This document shows positions 18,072-27,484 of a DNA stretch of 64,000 bases, in pieces. The notes under the pieces were generated by a model. That model worked only from the letters and a program-made list of their open reading frames with translations, was not told the origin of the DNA and did not search any database. Source of the DNA: Bacillus sp. MRMR6. GTDB taxonomy: Bacteria; Bacillota; Bacilli; Bacillales; Cytobacillaceae. The first letter of the stretch is position 1. Every line of letters begins with the position of its first letter. The stretch is from positions 4,102 through 68,101 of the forward strand of contig NZ_MSLS01000020.1 in assembly GCF_001940785.1 (NCBI RefSeq), read 5' to 3'. The position numbers and the translations under genes are program-made.

Positions 18072-18514
18072 ACTAAAAACCCCCTTTCCATACAGTTTAT
18101 TAAAAAATAGTACAAACTGTGTGGGTAAATTTAATAGCTATGAAAGACCTGGAGTAAAGAAATAGGGGATCGGTGACCCAGATAATATGTCAGTTGAAAT
18201 CTATAGTCTCATGGCAAATTCTTTTTACTCAAGCTGGGGTCTTTGGGGTGATTTCCTATCTGCAGGTATTTAAAAAAATGCAAATTAATTTGAAAATCTT
18301 GTGTAAGCTCAACAGGAGAAATGAAAGAGGGAGGGTTGAAAAAGTCATTAAATGGCGAAATAAATTTAAAAGTAAAGTGGAATTATTTTCTAGCATTTTG
18401 CAAATAAAATGAATAATATTATTATGAGAAATGTTAGAAAACTCGTATCACTAGAATTAATGTGGTACTAGGTGAAAAAATGCTTATTCATGATTTTGAA
18501 GAGGGAGATAGAAA
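18072..18514. other. Intergenic region between metalloprotease and VanZ-like genes
   Basis: About 440 bp of AT-rich DNA. An imperfect palindrome GTATCAC..GTGGTAC at 18448-18471, about 45 bp before the VanZ-like gene, may be an operator. A 79-codon frame at 18173-18412 has no ribosome site and no recognisable content. Confidence 0.25.
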
Positions 18515-19906
18515 ATGAGATTACAAGAAATAATTGGTATAGTTAGAGAATATTTTTTTCTCGCATTGATAGCAGTAATGGTTTTAGGGGTTATTTTCTT
18601 TATAGGGTATTTCCTTATTTATCGAAAACTCTTGAAGGGGAAAAAGAGACTTTCGAAGAAGCAATTACTTCTATCGGGTATGTTTACAGGCTATGTAATC
18701 ATGGTTATAGGAGTTACCTTCTTGAATAGAGGTCCCAATTTTCAAGGTGGGATGAATTTATCTTTTTTTAGTTCATATCGTGAAGCTTGGCATAGCTTTA
18801 GCGTAAGACATTGGCAGTTCGTCATTTTAAATATATTTATGTTTGTACCATTAGGGATCCTTTTGCCGCTATTACACTCACGTTTTAAAAAAGCATTTTG
18901 GATCATCGGAGCAGCAGCATTATTTACCCTTACCATTGAAAGTGTCCAGTTAATGACCAAATACGGTAATTTTGTTGTAGATGATCTATTTAACAATCTA
19001 CTAGGGGCAATCATTGGATATGGTGTCGTAATGGGCATCATCACAATAAAAGAAAAGGGAGTAAAGCACTCATTTTTGTACTTTTCACCTTTATTTCTAG
19101 TCGTTGTCCTATTTGGAAGCATGTTTACATACTACCATTTGAAGGAATTTGGGAATCTCTCCATCATGCCGACTTACAGGATTGATATGACACAAGCAAC
19201 AACCACTGTGGATAACCAGCTTGATATTCATAGAACAACAGTCCCAGTATATAAAGCACCAAGCTATACAAATACTGCTGCAGATGAATTTGTAATGGCT
19301 TTTTTTGAAAAAAAGAATCTTGATCTATCGAAAATGGAGGTTATTGCCTATCAGAATGAAGGTGTTTATTGGATTCGTGATGAGATCTCTTATAATATAT
19401 GGTTTCATTACTTGGATGGAAGTTACAGCTATACGGACTTTTCAAGTTATAACGAAGGTATAGAACCAAAAGATGTAGGTGAAGAAACCATCATAGATGG
19501 ATTATTACAATTCGGAATCCATGTACCTCGAGGCTCACTGTTTCAAAAAGTTGATACTGGAAGCTATGAGTGGACTGTTGATAAAAAGGTAAGAGAAAAT
19601 CAGCTTATAGATGGAGTTTTAAGAGTTGGTTATTTCAACGACGATACAGTGAAAATTATAGAAAATCATTTAATAACCTATGACAAGGTAAAGGATGTAC
19701 AAATAAAAAGCGAACAAGAAGCGTATCAAGAAATTTCAAATGGGAAATTCCAATATGTCTCTGAAAATAAAAGAATAGAATCTTTACATATCCATAAAGT
19801 AGAAGTGAGCTACCATTTAGATTCCAAAGGCTACTACCAACCTGTTTATGCTTTTCTTAGTACAGTAAATGGAATGGAAACGACGATCTTAATTCCTGGT
19901 ATTTAA
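18515..19906 (+). CDS. VanZ-like membrane protein with long C-terminal domain
   Basis: A 463-residue protein. Five predicted transmembrane helices occupy the first ~210 residues, with VanZ hallmarks NLSFFSSYREA, NIFMFVPLGILLPLL, ESVQ and VDDLFNNLLGAIIGY. A long extracytoplasmic part (about 215-463) resembles the regulatory YycI/YcdB-like two-layer folds (ASKGYYQPVYAFL-type ending, here DSKGYYQPVYAFLS). VanZ-family proteins are linked to teicoplanin and lipoglycopeptide tolerance, but most Bacillus members are uncharacterised. ATG 18515 follows GAGGGAGA. Confidence 0.8.
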   Translation: MRLQEIIGIVREYFFLALIAVMVLGVIFFIGYFLIYRKLLKGKKRLSKKQLLLSGMFTGYVIMVIGVTFLNRGPNFQGGMNLSFFSSYREAWHSFSVRHWQFVILNIFMFVPLGILLPLLHSRFKKAFWIIGAAALFTLTIESVQLMTKYGNFVVDDLFNNLLGAIIGYGVVMGIITIKEKGVKHSFLYFSPLFLVVVLFGSMFTYYHLKEFGNLSIMPTYRIDMTQATTTVDNQLDIHRTTVPVYKAPSYTNTAADEFVMAFFEKKNLDLSKMEVIAYQNEGVYWIRDEISYNIWFHYLDGSYSYTDFSSYNEGIEPKDVGEETIIDGLLQFGIHVPRGSLFQKVDTGSYEWTVDKKVRENQLIDGVLRVGYFNDDTVKIIENHLITYDKVKDVQIKSEQEAYQEISNGKFQYVSENKRIESLHIHKVEVSYHLDSKGYYQPVYAFLSTVNGMETTILIPGI

Positions 19907-20432
19907 ACATCAATGCTTTTGAATTAGAATTTTATTTGTAAAGTGTTAAATAGCTTAAAATAAAATTTAAGTGTATTTTTGCTCCCTCGGATTAATGTTC
20001 GGGGGATTTTTTGACGAATATCGGTAATATAAAGGAGGATTCGAGAGTTATTATAAGAATATGCCTTGTTATCTCCTTTTACGAAGGAATAGCAGACGAG
20101 AGCCCTGATTAAGCTAGATTATCCTATTTGCTTGGTTTAGCCCCCTTTGATATAGTTTTACTATTCCCCTATTAACCTGTAAACAGATCCATACTAGATA
20201 CCTCTGCTGTATTTAATCTATCTAATTTTTCATTAACCAAATAGAAGACAATGGTATTTTCTGAGATTTAGAATGTTGTATTTAGAGTAAATGCTTGAAC
20301 GCAATTTTTAAGGGTTAAGTTTCATATTACTTCGTAAAAAATACTTTAATCATGTGGTTTTGCATTTTATATGTTCACCAATTGAAGTAAAACCCTCTGC
20401 GAATCTATCAAAGATGGGAGTTAAAATTTAAT
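19907..20432. other. Intergenic region upstream of BCCT transporter gene
   Basis: About 525 bp. A hairpin with T-run (CCTCG/CGGGGG, about 19983-20013) probably ends the VanZ-like transcript. The middle (about 20040-20230) carries short broken frames that I cannot assign. The BCCT promoter must lie here but was not resolved. Confidence 0.35.
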
Positions 20433-21989
20433 ATGAAAAATGCTACAACTGTTTTTTATGTATCAATAGCCATATTGGCTGGGCTTGTTTCTATGGGTAT
20501 CATGATGCCGGCATCGTTAGAAAATGTCACGAGTAGGGCACAAGGAGTTATCACGGATTCATTTGGATGGTATTACCTTATCCTTGTTTCGTTGTTTGTG
20601 TTTGTGTGCTTTTATTTATTGGTGAGTCCAGTTGGCCGGATTAAGCTCGGGAAACAGGAGGAAAAGCCTGAGTTTTCACGTCCAACCTGGCTTGCCATGC
20701 TTTTTAGTGCGGGTGTGGGGATTGGGTTAATGTTCTATGGAACATATGAACCCATTAGCCATTACATGATTAGTTCTCCTACTGGCCAAGAGGGAACAGA
20801 TCAAGGTATTAAAGATGCGATGAGGTTTACTTTTTTCCATTATGGAATCCATGCATGGGCAATTTATGGTTCGGTTGCGATGGTTCTAGCTTATTTTACT
20901 TTTAGAAAAGGGGAACTAAGCTTAATTAGTCGAACTTTACGACCGCTGATTGGGAAACATTCGGATGGAGCAGTCGGGAAGGCGATTGATGTCATTGCGG
21001 TCATTTCTACAGTTATGGGGGTCGCTACCTCTTTAGGATTTGGGGCCATGCAGATTAATGGCGGTCTGACCTACCTGTTTGATGTACCTAGTACACAAAC
21101 ATCCCAGACGATCATCATTCTCGTTGTGACCGTCTTATTTATGATATCGGCTTTAACAGGGCTAAGCAAAGGGATTAAAATCCTAAGTAATGTGAATATG
21201 GGGCTTTCGGCTGTCCTCTTATTGATTGTTTTTATTCTTGGACCGACAATTTTCACCCTTAACTTATTTACAGATACGGTAGGGGCTTATATGCAAAACT
21301 TCATTAACATGAGTTTTCGGATTGCTCCACTAAATGAAGAGGGACGCAGCTGGATTAATGGCTGGACGATCTTTTATTGGGCATGGTGGATTGCATGGGC
21401 TCCATTTGTAGGGGTGTTTATTGCTAGAGTTTCAAAGGGCCGGACGATTCGTGAATTTGTTGTAGGTGTCTTACTCGTTCCGTCACTTATTGGATTCATT
21501 TGGTTTTCAACCTTTGGGAGTGCCGCCATTGTTACTGAATCTTCAGGGCTGCTATCGATTTCTTCATTAGCACCCGAGGAATCTCTTTTCGGCCTGTTAG
21601 AAGGATTTCCATTCGGCATGATGTTATCCCTTTTAGCCATTTTGATCATCGTTACGTTCTTTGTTACATCAGCAGACTCTGGTACGTTTGTTCTGGGTAT
21701 GATGACAACGAATGGATCACAAAATCCAAGTGCATCGATTAAAGCTACTTGGGGAGTGTTTCTCTCAGTTACTGCACTCGCTCTCCTTTATTCTGGGGGC
21801 CTGCAAGCTCTTCAAAACACGATGATTATTGCAGCTCTTCCATTTTCAGTCATTATGGTGTTAATGGTTGTCAGCTTACTTAAATCTTTAAAGAAGGAAG
21901 CAAATGAGCTCGGATTTGGTCAGTTGCGAATGGATCGAATGAAAACGGTGGATAAAAAAAGGAAAGAGGAAGTTAAGAAAGCAATATAA
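20433..21989 (+). CDS. BCCT-family glycine betaine/choline-type transporter
   Basis: A 518-residue, 12-helix sodium-coupled transporter of the betaine-choline-carnitine family; B. subtilis OpuD has 512 residues. The hallmark glycine-rich segment GVGIGLMFYGTYEP is at about 95-108. The signature region WAWWIAWAPFVGVFIARVSKG with its aromatic substrate box is at about 310-335, followed by TSADSGTFVLGM. It imports compatible solutes for osmoprotection. The tail is short and basic (DRMKTVDKKRKEEV). The exact substrate (glycine betaine most likely) is inferred from the family. Confidence 0.9.
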   Translation: MKNATTVFYVSIAILAGLVSMGIMMPASLENVTSRAQGVITDSFGWYYLILVSLFVFVCFYLLVSPVGRIKLGKQEEKPEFSRPTWLAMLFSAGVGIGLMFYGTYEPISHYMISSPTGQEGTDQGIKDAMRFTFFHYGIHAWAIYGSVAMVLAYFTFRKGELSLISRTLRPLIGKHSDGAVGKAIDVIAVISTVMGVATSLGFGAMQINGGLTYLFDVPSTQTSQTIIILVVTVLFMISALTGLSKGIKILSNVNMGLSAVLLLIVFILGPTIFTLNLFTDTVGAYMQNFINMSFRIAPLNEEGRSWINGWTIFYWAWWIAWAPFVGVFIARVSKGRTIREFVVGVLLVPSLIGFIWFSTFGSAAIVTESSGLLSISSLAPEESLFGLLEGFPFGMMLSLLAILIIVTFFVTSADSGTFVLGMMTTNGSQNPSASIKATWGVFLSVTALALLYSGGLQALQNTMIIAALPFSVIMVLMVVSLLKSLKKEANELGFGQLRMDRMKTVDKKRKEEVKKAI

Positions 21990-22004
21990 TGAACTTAAGC
22001 AATT

Positions 22005-22044
22005 AACAAGCAACGTTTCAACTACGGTTGGGACGTTGCTTGTT
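22005..22044 (+). terminator. Terminator after BCCT gene
   Basis: AACAAGCAACGT pairs with ACGTTGCTTGTT, a 12-bp stem. Confidence 0.85.
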
Positions 22045-22133
22045 TGTATTTCCGTTTATTTGTTAAGATAATAGTTAAGAGATAATAACAAGTTTTAAAC
22101 AATAGGACAAATAACAGTAAGGGGTAAAATACC

Positions 22134-22715
22134 ATGACTAATAGTAATGAGATCGTCAATAAAAAGGAGTTAGCACTAGAACAACGTGAGGGATTACTCA
22201 GTGCATTGAAAGCCCGTTTTGAGAAAAATATGCACCGCCATAACGGTCTTGAATGGGCAAAAGTTCAAGAGAAGCTGGATGCAAATTCTGAAAAACTATG
22301 GTCGCTCTTTGAAATGGAAAGAACAGGCGGGGAACCGGATGTAATTGGTTATGACCAAGAAACGGGCGAATACATTTTCTATGATTGCTCAGTGGAAAGT
22401 CCTAAAGGCCGCAGAAGTGTTTGTTACGACCATGAAGCCCTAGAAGCAAGGAAAAAACATAAACCAGAAACCAGCGCGATGGAAATGGCAGCTTCGATGG
22501 GCATTGAACTTTTAACGGAGGAACAATACCGGGCATTGCAGAAACTTGATAAATTCGATATGAAAACGTCAAGTTGGGTGCAAACACCCTCTGATATTAG
22601 AAAACTCGGCGGTGCCCTTTTTTGTGATTGGCGATATGGGCATGTCTTCTTGTATCACAACGGTGCGGACTCCTATTATGGTGCCAGAGGGTTCCGTGGC
22701 TCGTTAAGGGTGTGA
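22134..22715 (+). CDS. DUF4256 family protein
   Basis: A 193-residue soluble protein of the DUF4256 family, with conserved stretches GGEPDVIGYD, CSVESPKGRRSVCYD and ALFCDWRYGHVFLYHNGA near the C terminus. The length is the usual one for the family. No function is established. It stands alone between terminators, with AAGGGG nine bases before ATG 22134. Confidence 0.85.
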   Translation: MTNSNEIVNKKELALEQREGLLSALKARFEKNMHRHNGLEWAKVQEKLDANSEKLWSLFEMERTGGEPDVIGYDQETGEYIFYDCSVESPKGRRSVCYDHEALEARKKHKPETSAMEMAASMGIELLTEEQYRALQKLDKFDMKTSSWVQTPSDIRKLGGALFCDWRYGHVFLYHNGADSYYGARGFRGSLRV

Positions 22716-22766
22716 ATTTTTTTTCCTCAGACTGATGGTTTGGGGAATTTTCACTTTTATTAGCGT

Positions 22767-22823
22767 AATATCCCTCAATGCCAAAAGTTGGGTTTTGTCC
22801 TAATGTTACATTGAAGGGATATT
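22767..22823 (+). terminator. Long-stem hairpin after DUF4256 gene
   Basis: AATATCCCT.CAATG pairs with CATTG.AGGGATATT, a 14-bp stem with one bulge and a ~28-nt loop. No T-run, so it may serve mRNA stability. Confidence 0.5.
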
Positions 22824-22988
22824 TAATTATAAAATTTATCTGGCAAGTTTTTATTCCTCCTATTAAAGATTGTTCTACATAGTATACCCAATCGGTTTGC
22901 TAATTTCCTTTTTATTTAAGGTCAGAACTTACATAGTTCCATTTAAATTAGCCACTATATAACTAGTTAGACAAAAAGGAGTGAAAAA

Positions 22989-23801
22989 ATGAAAAAGAGT
23001 TGGACGATTTTAAGTTCTGCAGCAGTATTATCTTTGTGTCTTGCAGGTTGTGGCGGCGATAATCAAGCCGGTGGGCAAAATCGTGAAAATGGTAATAACA
23101 ACACCATAGGTCAGAATGTACGCAATAATCAAGTTGGAACGAGAAATGTGAACAATAACCGTAACGCGATGAATGATCGTACACTTAGAGTTGCGGACCA
23201 AGCTGAGCAGCAGGTGGAGAAGATGGCAGAAGTAGATGAGGCCCATGTGATAATCGCCAATAATAATGCTTATGTTGCGGTTAGAATGGCAAATAACAAC
23301 AATAACAACAATAATGCTAATAACAACAATGCTAACACAAATCCTACCAACACCAATACTGCCGGAAACAACGGGTTTGTTAATCAGGATGGCAGAAGCG
23401 GGACTATCCAAGATGGTATGATCGATGGACAAGGTGATGCGGGAACAAATCGCCGAAATACAGGAATGGGAACCAATGGTAATAATGCACGTAACAACAA
23501 CAATAACAATAACTTTATCGGTACTGAAAGAACAAATCGCAATAATGGCACACAAGGAAATAATGAAGTAGGAACTGCTCCAAGGACAGTCCATTATACA
23601 GAGGTATCTAATGCTTTCGGGCAAAAAATAGCTGACCAGGTACGACAAGCTGATAATAAAATCCACAAAGTGTATATTTCAGTAAATCCTGATTTATATA
23701 CTAGAATGAATACTTATGCGGAAGATATCAGAACAGACAGAAATAGACCAGGCTTATTTGAAGATTTTACGAACACAGTCAATGATTTCTTTGGAAGATA
23801 A
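22989..23801 (+). CDS. YhcN/YlaJ-type sporulation lipoprotein, Asn-rich
   Basis: A 270-residue secreted lipoprotein. The signal peptide ends in lipobox LAGC (about residues 18-21). A YhcN-like domain includes RVADQAEQQVEKMAEVDEAHVIIANNNAYVAV. It is interrupted by Asn-rich low-complexity repeats (runs of 4-6 Asn at about 104-125 and 165-175), then resumes with FGQKIADQVRQADNKIHKVYISVNPD..TRMNTYAEDI. Family members localise to the forespore and affect germination or outgrowth. AGGAG lies before ATG 22989. The Asn tracts (AAC/AAT repeats) may vary in length between strains. Confidence 0.85.
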   Translation: MKKSWTILSSAAVLSLCLAGCGGDNQAGGQNRENGNNNTIGQNVRNNQVGTRNVNNNRNAMNDRTLRVADQAEQQVEKMAEVDEAHVIIANNNAYVAVRMANNNNNNNNANNNNANTNPTNTNTAGNNGFVNQDGRSGTIQDGMIDGQGDAGTNRRNTGMGTNGNNARNNNNNNNFIGTERTNRNNGTQGNNEVGTAPRTVHYTEVSNAFGQKIADQVRQADNKIHKVYISVNPDLYTRMNTYAEDIRTDRNRPGLFEDFTNTVNDFFGR

Positions 23802-23848
23802 GTACCACTAGGAATTCAAGTAATCTAATCATGGACTTCAGAAATTAC

Positions 23849-23881
23849 CAGTGCCAGACACCTATTCGGTGCCTGGCACTG
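23849..23881. terminator. Perfect-arm hairpin with GTGCC..GGCAC repeat motif
   Basis: CAGTGCCAG.CACC pairs with GGTG.CTGGCACTG around a 5-nt loop. It lies between the convergent YhcN-like and nosF-like genes. Related GGTGCCTGNCACC sequences occur at 15179 and 40453. Confidence 0.7.
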
Positions 23882-23887
23882 ATTTGT

Positions 23888-24592
23888 TTAAACATTTGCT
23901 TGTCGATGGAGTTTCAGCAATTTCATCGTGGTCTCGGATACTTCGGCTTCATTTTTAATGGTCTGAATGACTTTTCCTTGTTCCATGAACAGGATCATGT
24001 CGCCAGTCTCAGCCGCTACATCCATCATATGGGTAGAGAAAACAATAATAGTTCCCTGTTCCTTGAGTTGATTTAGAATTTCTACGAATCGATTTACCCA
24101 GTAAGGATCGAGGCCATTCGTCGGCTCATCAAGCAATAAAACCGTGGGTTTGGCTAAAATCGATTGACCAAATAAAAGTCGTTGCCTCATGCCCTTGGAC
24201 AAATTTTTGACTAACTCTCGTTTCTTATCCTTAAGGGCGATTATTTCCATTACTTCGTTTATCCTGTCTTTCTTTACCTTCCTTAAAGAGCCATAAAAAC
24301 TCAGGAATTCCTCTACTGTCATCATTTCCTGTGCATGAAAATCATCTGGCATAAAACCAATCTCTCTTAAATAGTTCTCGCGATTATATTTCAGCACTTT
24401 CCCATTAATAGAAGCTGTCCCACTTGATGGATATAGAATGCCGGCAATGATTTGAAGTAATGTACTTTTTCCAGCACCATTTCCACCGCATAATACCAAA
24501 CACTTTCCTTCTGCTACATCAAAAGAACATGGATATAGTGCAGTCTTTTGCTTATAATCCCTTGAGACATTCTCCACTTTCAACCCTGTCAT
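23888..24592 (-). CDS. nosF: NosF-like ABC transporter ATP-binding protein
   Basis: A 234-residue ABC ATPase with Walker A GGNGAGKST, signature LSKGM, Walker B VLLLDEPTNGLDP and H-loop STHMMD. In nos loci NosF powers the NosFY complex that, with NosD, matures the copper centres of nitrous oxide reductase. Start is ATG 24592: GGAGG lies 8 nt before it and the ATG overlaps the nosY stop in an ATGA junction, so the longer frame starting at 24619 is not used. Last gene of nosDLYF; no nosZ is in the window. Confidence 0.85.
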   Translation of the reverse strand: MTGLKVENVSRDYKQKTALYPCSFDVAEGKCLVLCGGNGAGKSTLLQIIAGILYPSSGTASINGKVLKYNRENYLREIGFMPDDFHAQEMMTVEEFLSFYGSLRKVKKDRINEVMEIIALKDKKRELVKNLSKGMRQRLLFGQSILAKPTVLLLDEPTNGLDPYWVNRFVEILNQLKEQGTIIVFSTHMMDVAAETGDMILFMEQGKVIQTIKNEAEVSETTMKLLKLHRQANV

Positions 24593-25401
24593 CGCCTTTT
24601 CCTCCATTCCAACATGCATACGGAAACCAATAACATTAAGGTCAAGAATCCAATGAAATATAAAATATTTACTAATACTCCTGACGATGAGCCTAAGAAT
24701 GTCATAAGCGAATCATATGCCTGTCCAAAAACGGCTCCTCCATCTAGTGAAATGACAAATGATACCCGAAGGAATTCAGCTGGATTGGCAAATAAACCAA
24801 ATTTCATCAATGGAAAGATCCAAGGGTAGGGCACTAAACCTAAGACACTAATTAATGCCGTCGGCCAGATTAAGATGAGAAAAAACCAAATCATGACTGA
24901 AATCGATAATGCCTGCCACCTTGTTGAGGTACTGCACCCTACTGTTATCCCAAAAACGAGAAAGAAAAAAATCAGACTAATAGAGAAAAAGTAAATGGAT
25001 AAAAGCCATTCACCCGAAAAACTATTTCCCATTAACAAGCCTATACTTAAGCTAATTCCATAACTAAACGTGAATACAATGAATTGTGCTGTAAATTGGC
25101 CGCCTATTTTCCCAATTATGTACGCTAGTGAAAATAAGGGATAAGTGGTTAACAACCGCCATTGACCATTTTCCATTTCATTCGTAATGGAGAAAGAACC
25201 GATGATTAACATAAATAGCGGAATAATATATAATGCAATATTAACTACTGTCCCAGTCAAATTTGTATAACCTGTTAACGAAGGGGCGCTTGCTTGCAAT
25301 AAAAATAACAGGGACAAAACAGCAATCCATAAAAGTAAAAAAGAGTAATAGGATCGTTGTCGTACCGTCACACGCAGCTCATAGCGCCAAATATTCCACA
25401 T
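24589..25401 (-). CDS. nosY: NosY-like ABC transporter permease
   Basis: A 270-residue ABC-2 type permease with six predicted helices, starting MWNIWRYELRVTVRQRSYY. The conserved FSITNEMENGQWRLLTTYPL loop is typical of the NosY family. It pairs with NosF. Start ATG 25401 has GAGG seven bases upstream; a further ATG two codons earlier (25407) is too close to the ribosome site. Its stop overlaps the nosF start (ATGA). Confidence 0.85.
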   Translation of the reverse strand: MWNIWRYELRVTVRQRSYYSFLLLWIAVLSLLFLLQASAPSLTGYTNLTGTVVNIALYIIPLFMLIIGSFSITNEMENGQWRLLTTYPLFSLAYIIGKIGGQFTAQFIVFTFSYGISLSIGLLMGNSFSGEWLLSIYFFSISLIFFFLVFGITVGCSTSTRWQALSISVMIWFFLILIWPTALISVLGLVPYPWIFPLMKFGLFANPAEFLRVSFVISLDGGAVFGQAYDSLMTFLGSSSGVLVNILYFIGFLTLMLLVSVCMLEWRKRR

Positions 25402-25488
25402 CTTCATTCCTCTTTTCAAAAATTCTTGTTTACAAAATAACAGTAAAGTGAGTGAGGACCAGTCCATAATGGAACCGGTCCTCATTTT

Positions 25489-26025
25489 TTAATGAGACTC
25501 ATCACTTTCTTCTTCATCAGTATGAGAATGTGAGTGGTTCTCTTTATTATGTCCCTTCATCATGTCCCGATTTTGTTCCCAGCTGTGTTCAGCTAGCTCG
25601 GCTGCTGTCATTAGTGTACTACCTTTGTTTTCTGAAGCAAACTCTTCTGCTGCTGCTTTATCTTTAAATGAGATAACATTATAGGCCATAGGTGTTTTAA
25701 TTGACTGGTTATAGAGATAGGTAGCATCATCAACTAAAACCCACTCTTTATTATGGTAATCACGGACAAACTGAGCCTTAATTTCTTCATTCTCATTTGT
25801 ATGAATCCATTCATACATGCAGCCTACATCGTCAAAAACCATCGATTTACCGTTTCCTAGTACAATCTGGGTCGCATATTGATTATTAACTACAGCCATA
25901 TTACATACTTCACAGGTGTCTGTTGCTTCATTAATAGCGACAGGCTGTACCTCATTGTTACCACATGCCGCAAGAATTAAAACAAACCCTATCATTCCAA
26001 CTAAATTTAATAGTCTTTTCTTCAT
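25489..26025 (-). CDS. nosL: NosL-like copper-chaperone lipoprotein
   Basis: A 178-residue lipoprotein with lipobox LAAC (about residue 21). The NosL core has CEVCNM, a conserved Met-containing copper site, then VFDDVGCMYEW and PMAYNVISFKDKAAAEEFASE. The C terminus is rich in His and acidic residues (HNKENHSHSHTDEEE), a likely metal-binding tail. NosL delivers Cu(I) for nitrous oxide reductase assembly. Start ATG 26025 overlaps the nosD stop (ATGA). Confidence 0.9.
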   Translation of the reverse strand: MKKRLLNLVGMIGFVLILAACGNNEVQPVAINEATDTCEVCNMAVVNNQYATQIVLGNGKSMVFDDVGCMYEWIHTNENEEIKAQFVRDYHNKEWVLVDDATYLYNQSIKTPMAYNVISFKDKAAAEEFASENKGSTLMTAAELAEHSWEQNRDMMKGHNKENHSHSHTDEEESDESH

Positions 26026-27296
26026 CTTATTTTCCTCCCAAGTATAAATAAACTTAAACTAGCTAGTATCATTACTCCACTGATGATCCATAAAACAAAC
26101 TTTGAGGATGTTTCCTTTTCGACTACTAATGTCATGTTCATTGATGGGGTTAAATCTGTTAACAGCTGTTCTGGCGGGCTTTTCAGCATATTTTGCAGCA
26201 GGATCAATCCAGGTGCTTGGAAAAATAATTGGTATTCCGGAACATTAGCGGTCAAGGTAAGGAAATACGGATCAGCTGTGAAGATGATTTCACTTGTACC
26301 ATTTCCATCGACATCAACCTTGCTAGCAGCATCCCAATAGTTCCCCTCCATGTGATTGTTCGAGCTTGCAATTGCCTGTGCATCATTAACATTTCCAACG
26401 AAGGTATTGCTCAAGATTTTATTGTCAGTAGCTTTTTTAAACTGTACACCGATAAAATTATCAACGACTTTATTAGTGTGGATAAGGTTATGATCAGCAT
26501 CTTCGATAAAAATACCTACCCGATTGGCATTAAACTCATTTTCAGTTACGACGGTTTCTGAAGCTGAATAAATTAATAAACCTTGTGAATTTACATTATC
26601 GCTATTTGCGTAAAAAGAGTTATTAGTAACAGATGTCCGTACTGATTCCATCAACATTGTTCCTGTTATGTTGGACCTAGACACATTATGACTAAGGACA
26701 TTGTCATTTGAAAACATTAGATGCATACCATAACGAGAATTTTGGATGTCATTACGATTGATAATATTCTCATGACTTTTCTCTAAGTAGATTCCGTCAG
26801 ATACATTAACGATGATAAGGTCTTTGAACTGATTGCGGTTGGAGCTCCATAAATCAATACCATTTCCGCGTTTTTTTCCAATAATCTTACTGTTGCGGAC
26901 TACCACATCATTTGCATGATCGAGTCTAATACCAAAACGCTTAGTCACAATATTCAGTTCCTCAAGGTCATGGTTGGAACCAGTAACAAAGAGGGCCGTG
27001 TCTTCTAGTTGATCTCCACAATGTTCTATTGTTATATTTCTCAAGTTAACAGCTTCACCAGTGATCGACACGACAGGGCCGGCTTCACATGAACGAAGAA
27101 TTACTTCACCCTTTCCTTCTAAGGTTATAGGCTTAGATATGGTTATGGCTTCCTCATACCTACCTTCAACTATTTCAATAACCGCCCCATTTGAAGCTAA
27201 ATCTATTTTAGATTGTAAAGTGCTTGCTGCTTCTGTTATAGGCGGCATGAAGAATAATAGTAAGAGGAGAAATAGTATGTAATTCAAAATTTTCAT
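26022..27296 (-). CDS. nosD: NosD-like right-handed beta-helix protein
   Basis: A 424-residue exported protein. The signal peptide (LFLLLLLFFMPPITEA, cut near residue 23) is followed by repeated parallel beta-helix rungs (CASH-type; many N-x-I and N-x-F turns such as ENEFNANRVGIFIED). The C-terminal membrane helix FVLWIISGVMILASLSLFIL is followed by GRKIR. NosD acts outside the membrane with NosFY in copper-centre maturation. First gene of the nosDLYF operon, divergent from the two-component genes at 27485. Confidence 0.88.
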   Translation of the reverse strand: MKILNYILFLLLLLFFMPPITEAASTLQSKIDLASNGAVIEIVEGRYEEAITISKPITLEGKGEVILRSCEAGPVVSITGEAVNLRNITIEHCGDQLEDTALFVTGSNHDLEELNIVTKRFGIRLDHANDVVVRNSKIIGKKRGNGIDLWSSNRNQFKDLIIVNVSDGIYLEKSHENIINRNDIQNSRYGMHLMFSNDNVLSHNVSRSNITGTMLMESVRTSVTNNSFYANSDNVNSQGLLIYSASETVVTENEFNANRVGIFIEDADHNLIHTNKVVDNFIGVQFKKATDNKILSNTFVGNVNDAQAIASSNNHMEGNYWDAASKVDVDGNGTSEIIFTADPYFLTLTANVPEYQLFFQAPGLILLQNMLKSPPEQLLTDLTPSMNMTLVVEKETSSKFVLWIISGVMILASLSLFILGRKIR

Positions 27297-27484
27297 TGTC
27301 TTACAATCCCCATCCTTATAGCATTATCGGACCGTTTTCTAGAACTAGTCATCCTAAACATTATAGACTTAATGAAAATATTTAGTAATAACCCCAAAGA
27401 GTGATTTTAGCTGATAAAAGTTAAAAAGATTCGAATAGATGTTAAAATATAGATACATTTTACATATAGGAAAAAGGTGAAGGT

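Noticed and set aside
18173..18412. 79-codon frame with some hydrophobic residues upstream of the VanZ-like gene
   Set aside because: No ribosome site, no recognisable content, and base composition like non-coding DNA.
23028..23666. 212-codon minus-strand frame rich in Ile and Val resembling a membrane protein
   Set aside because: It is the antisense of the Asn-codon tracts in the spore lipoprotein gene, which give Ile/Val on the other strand.
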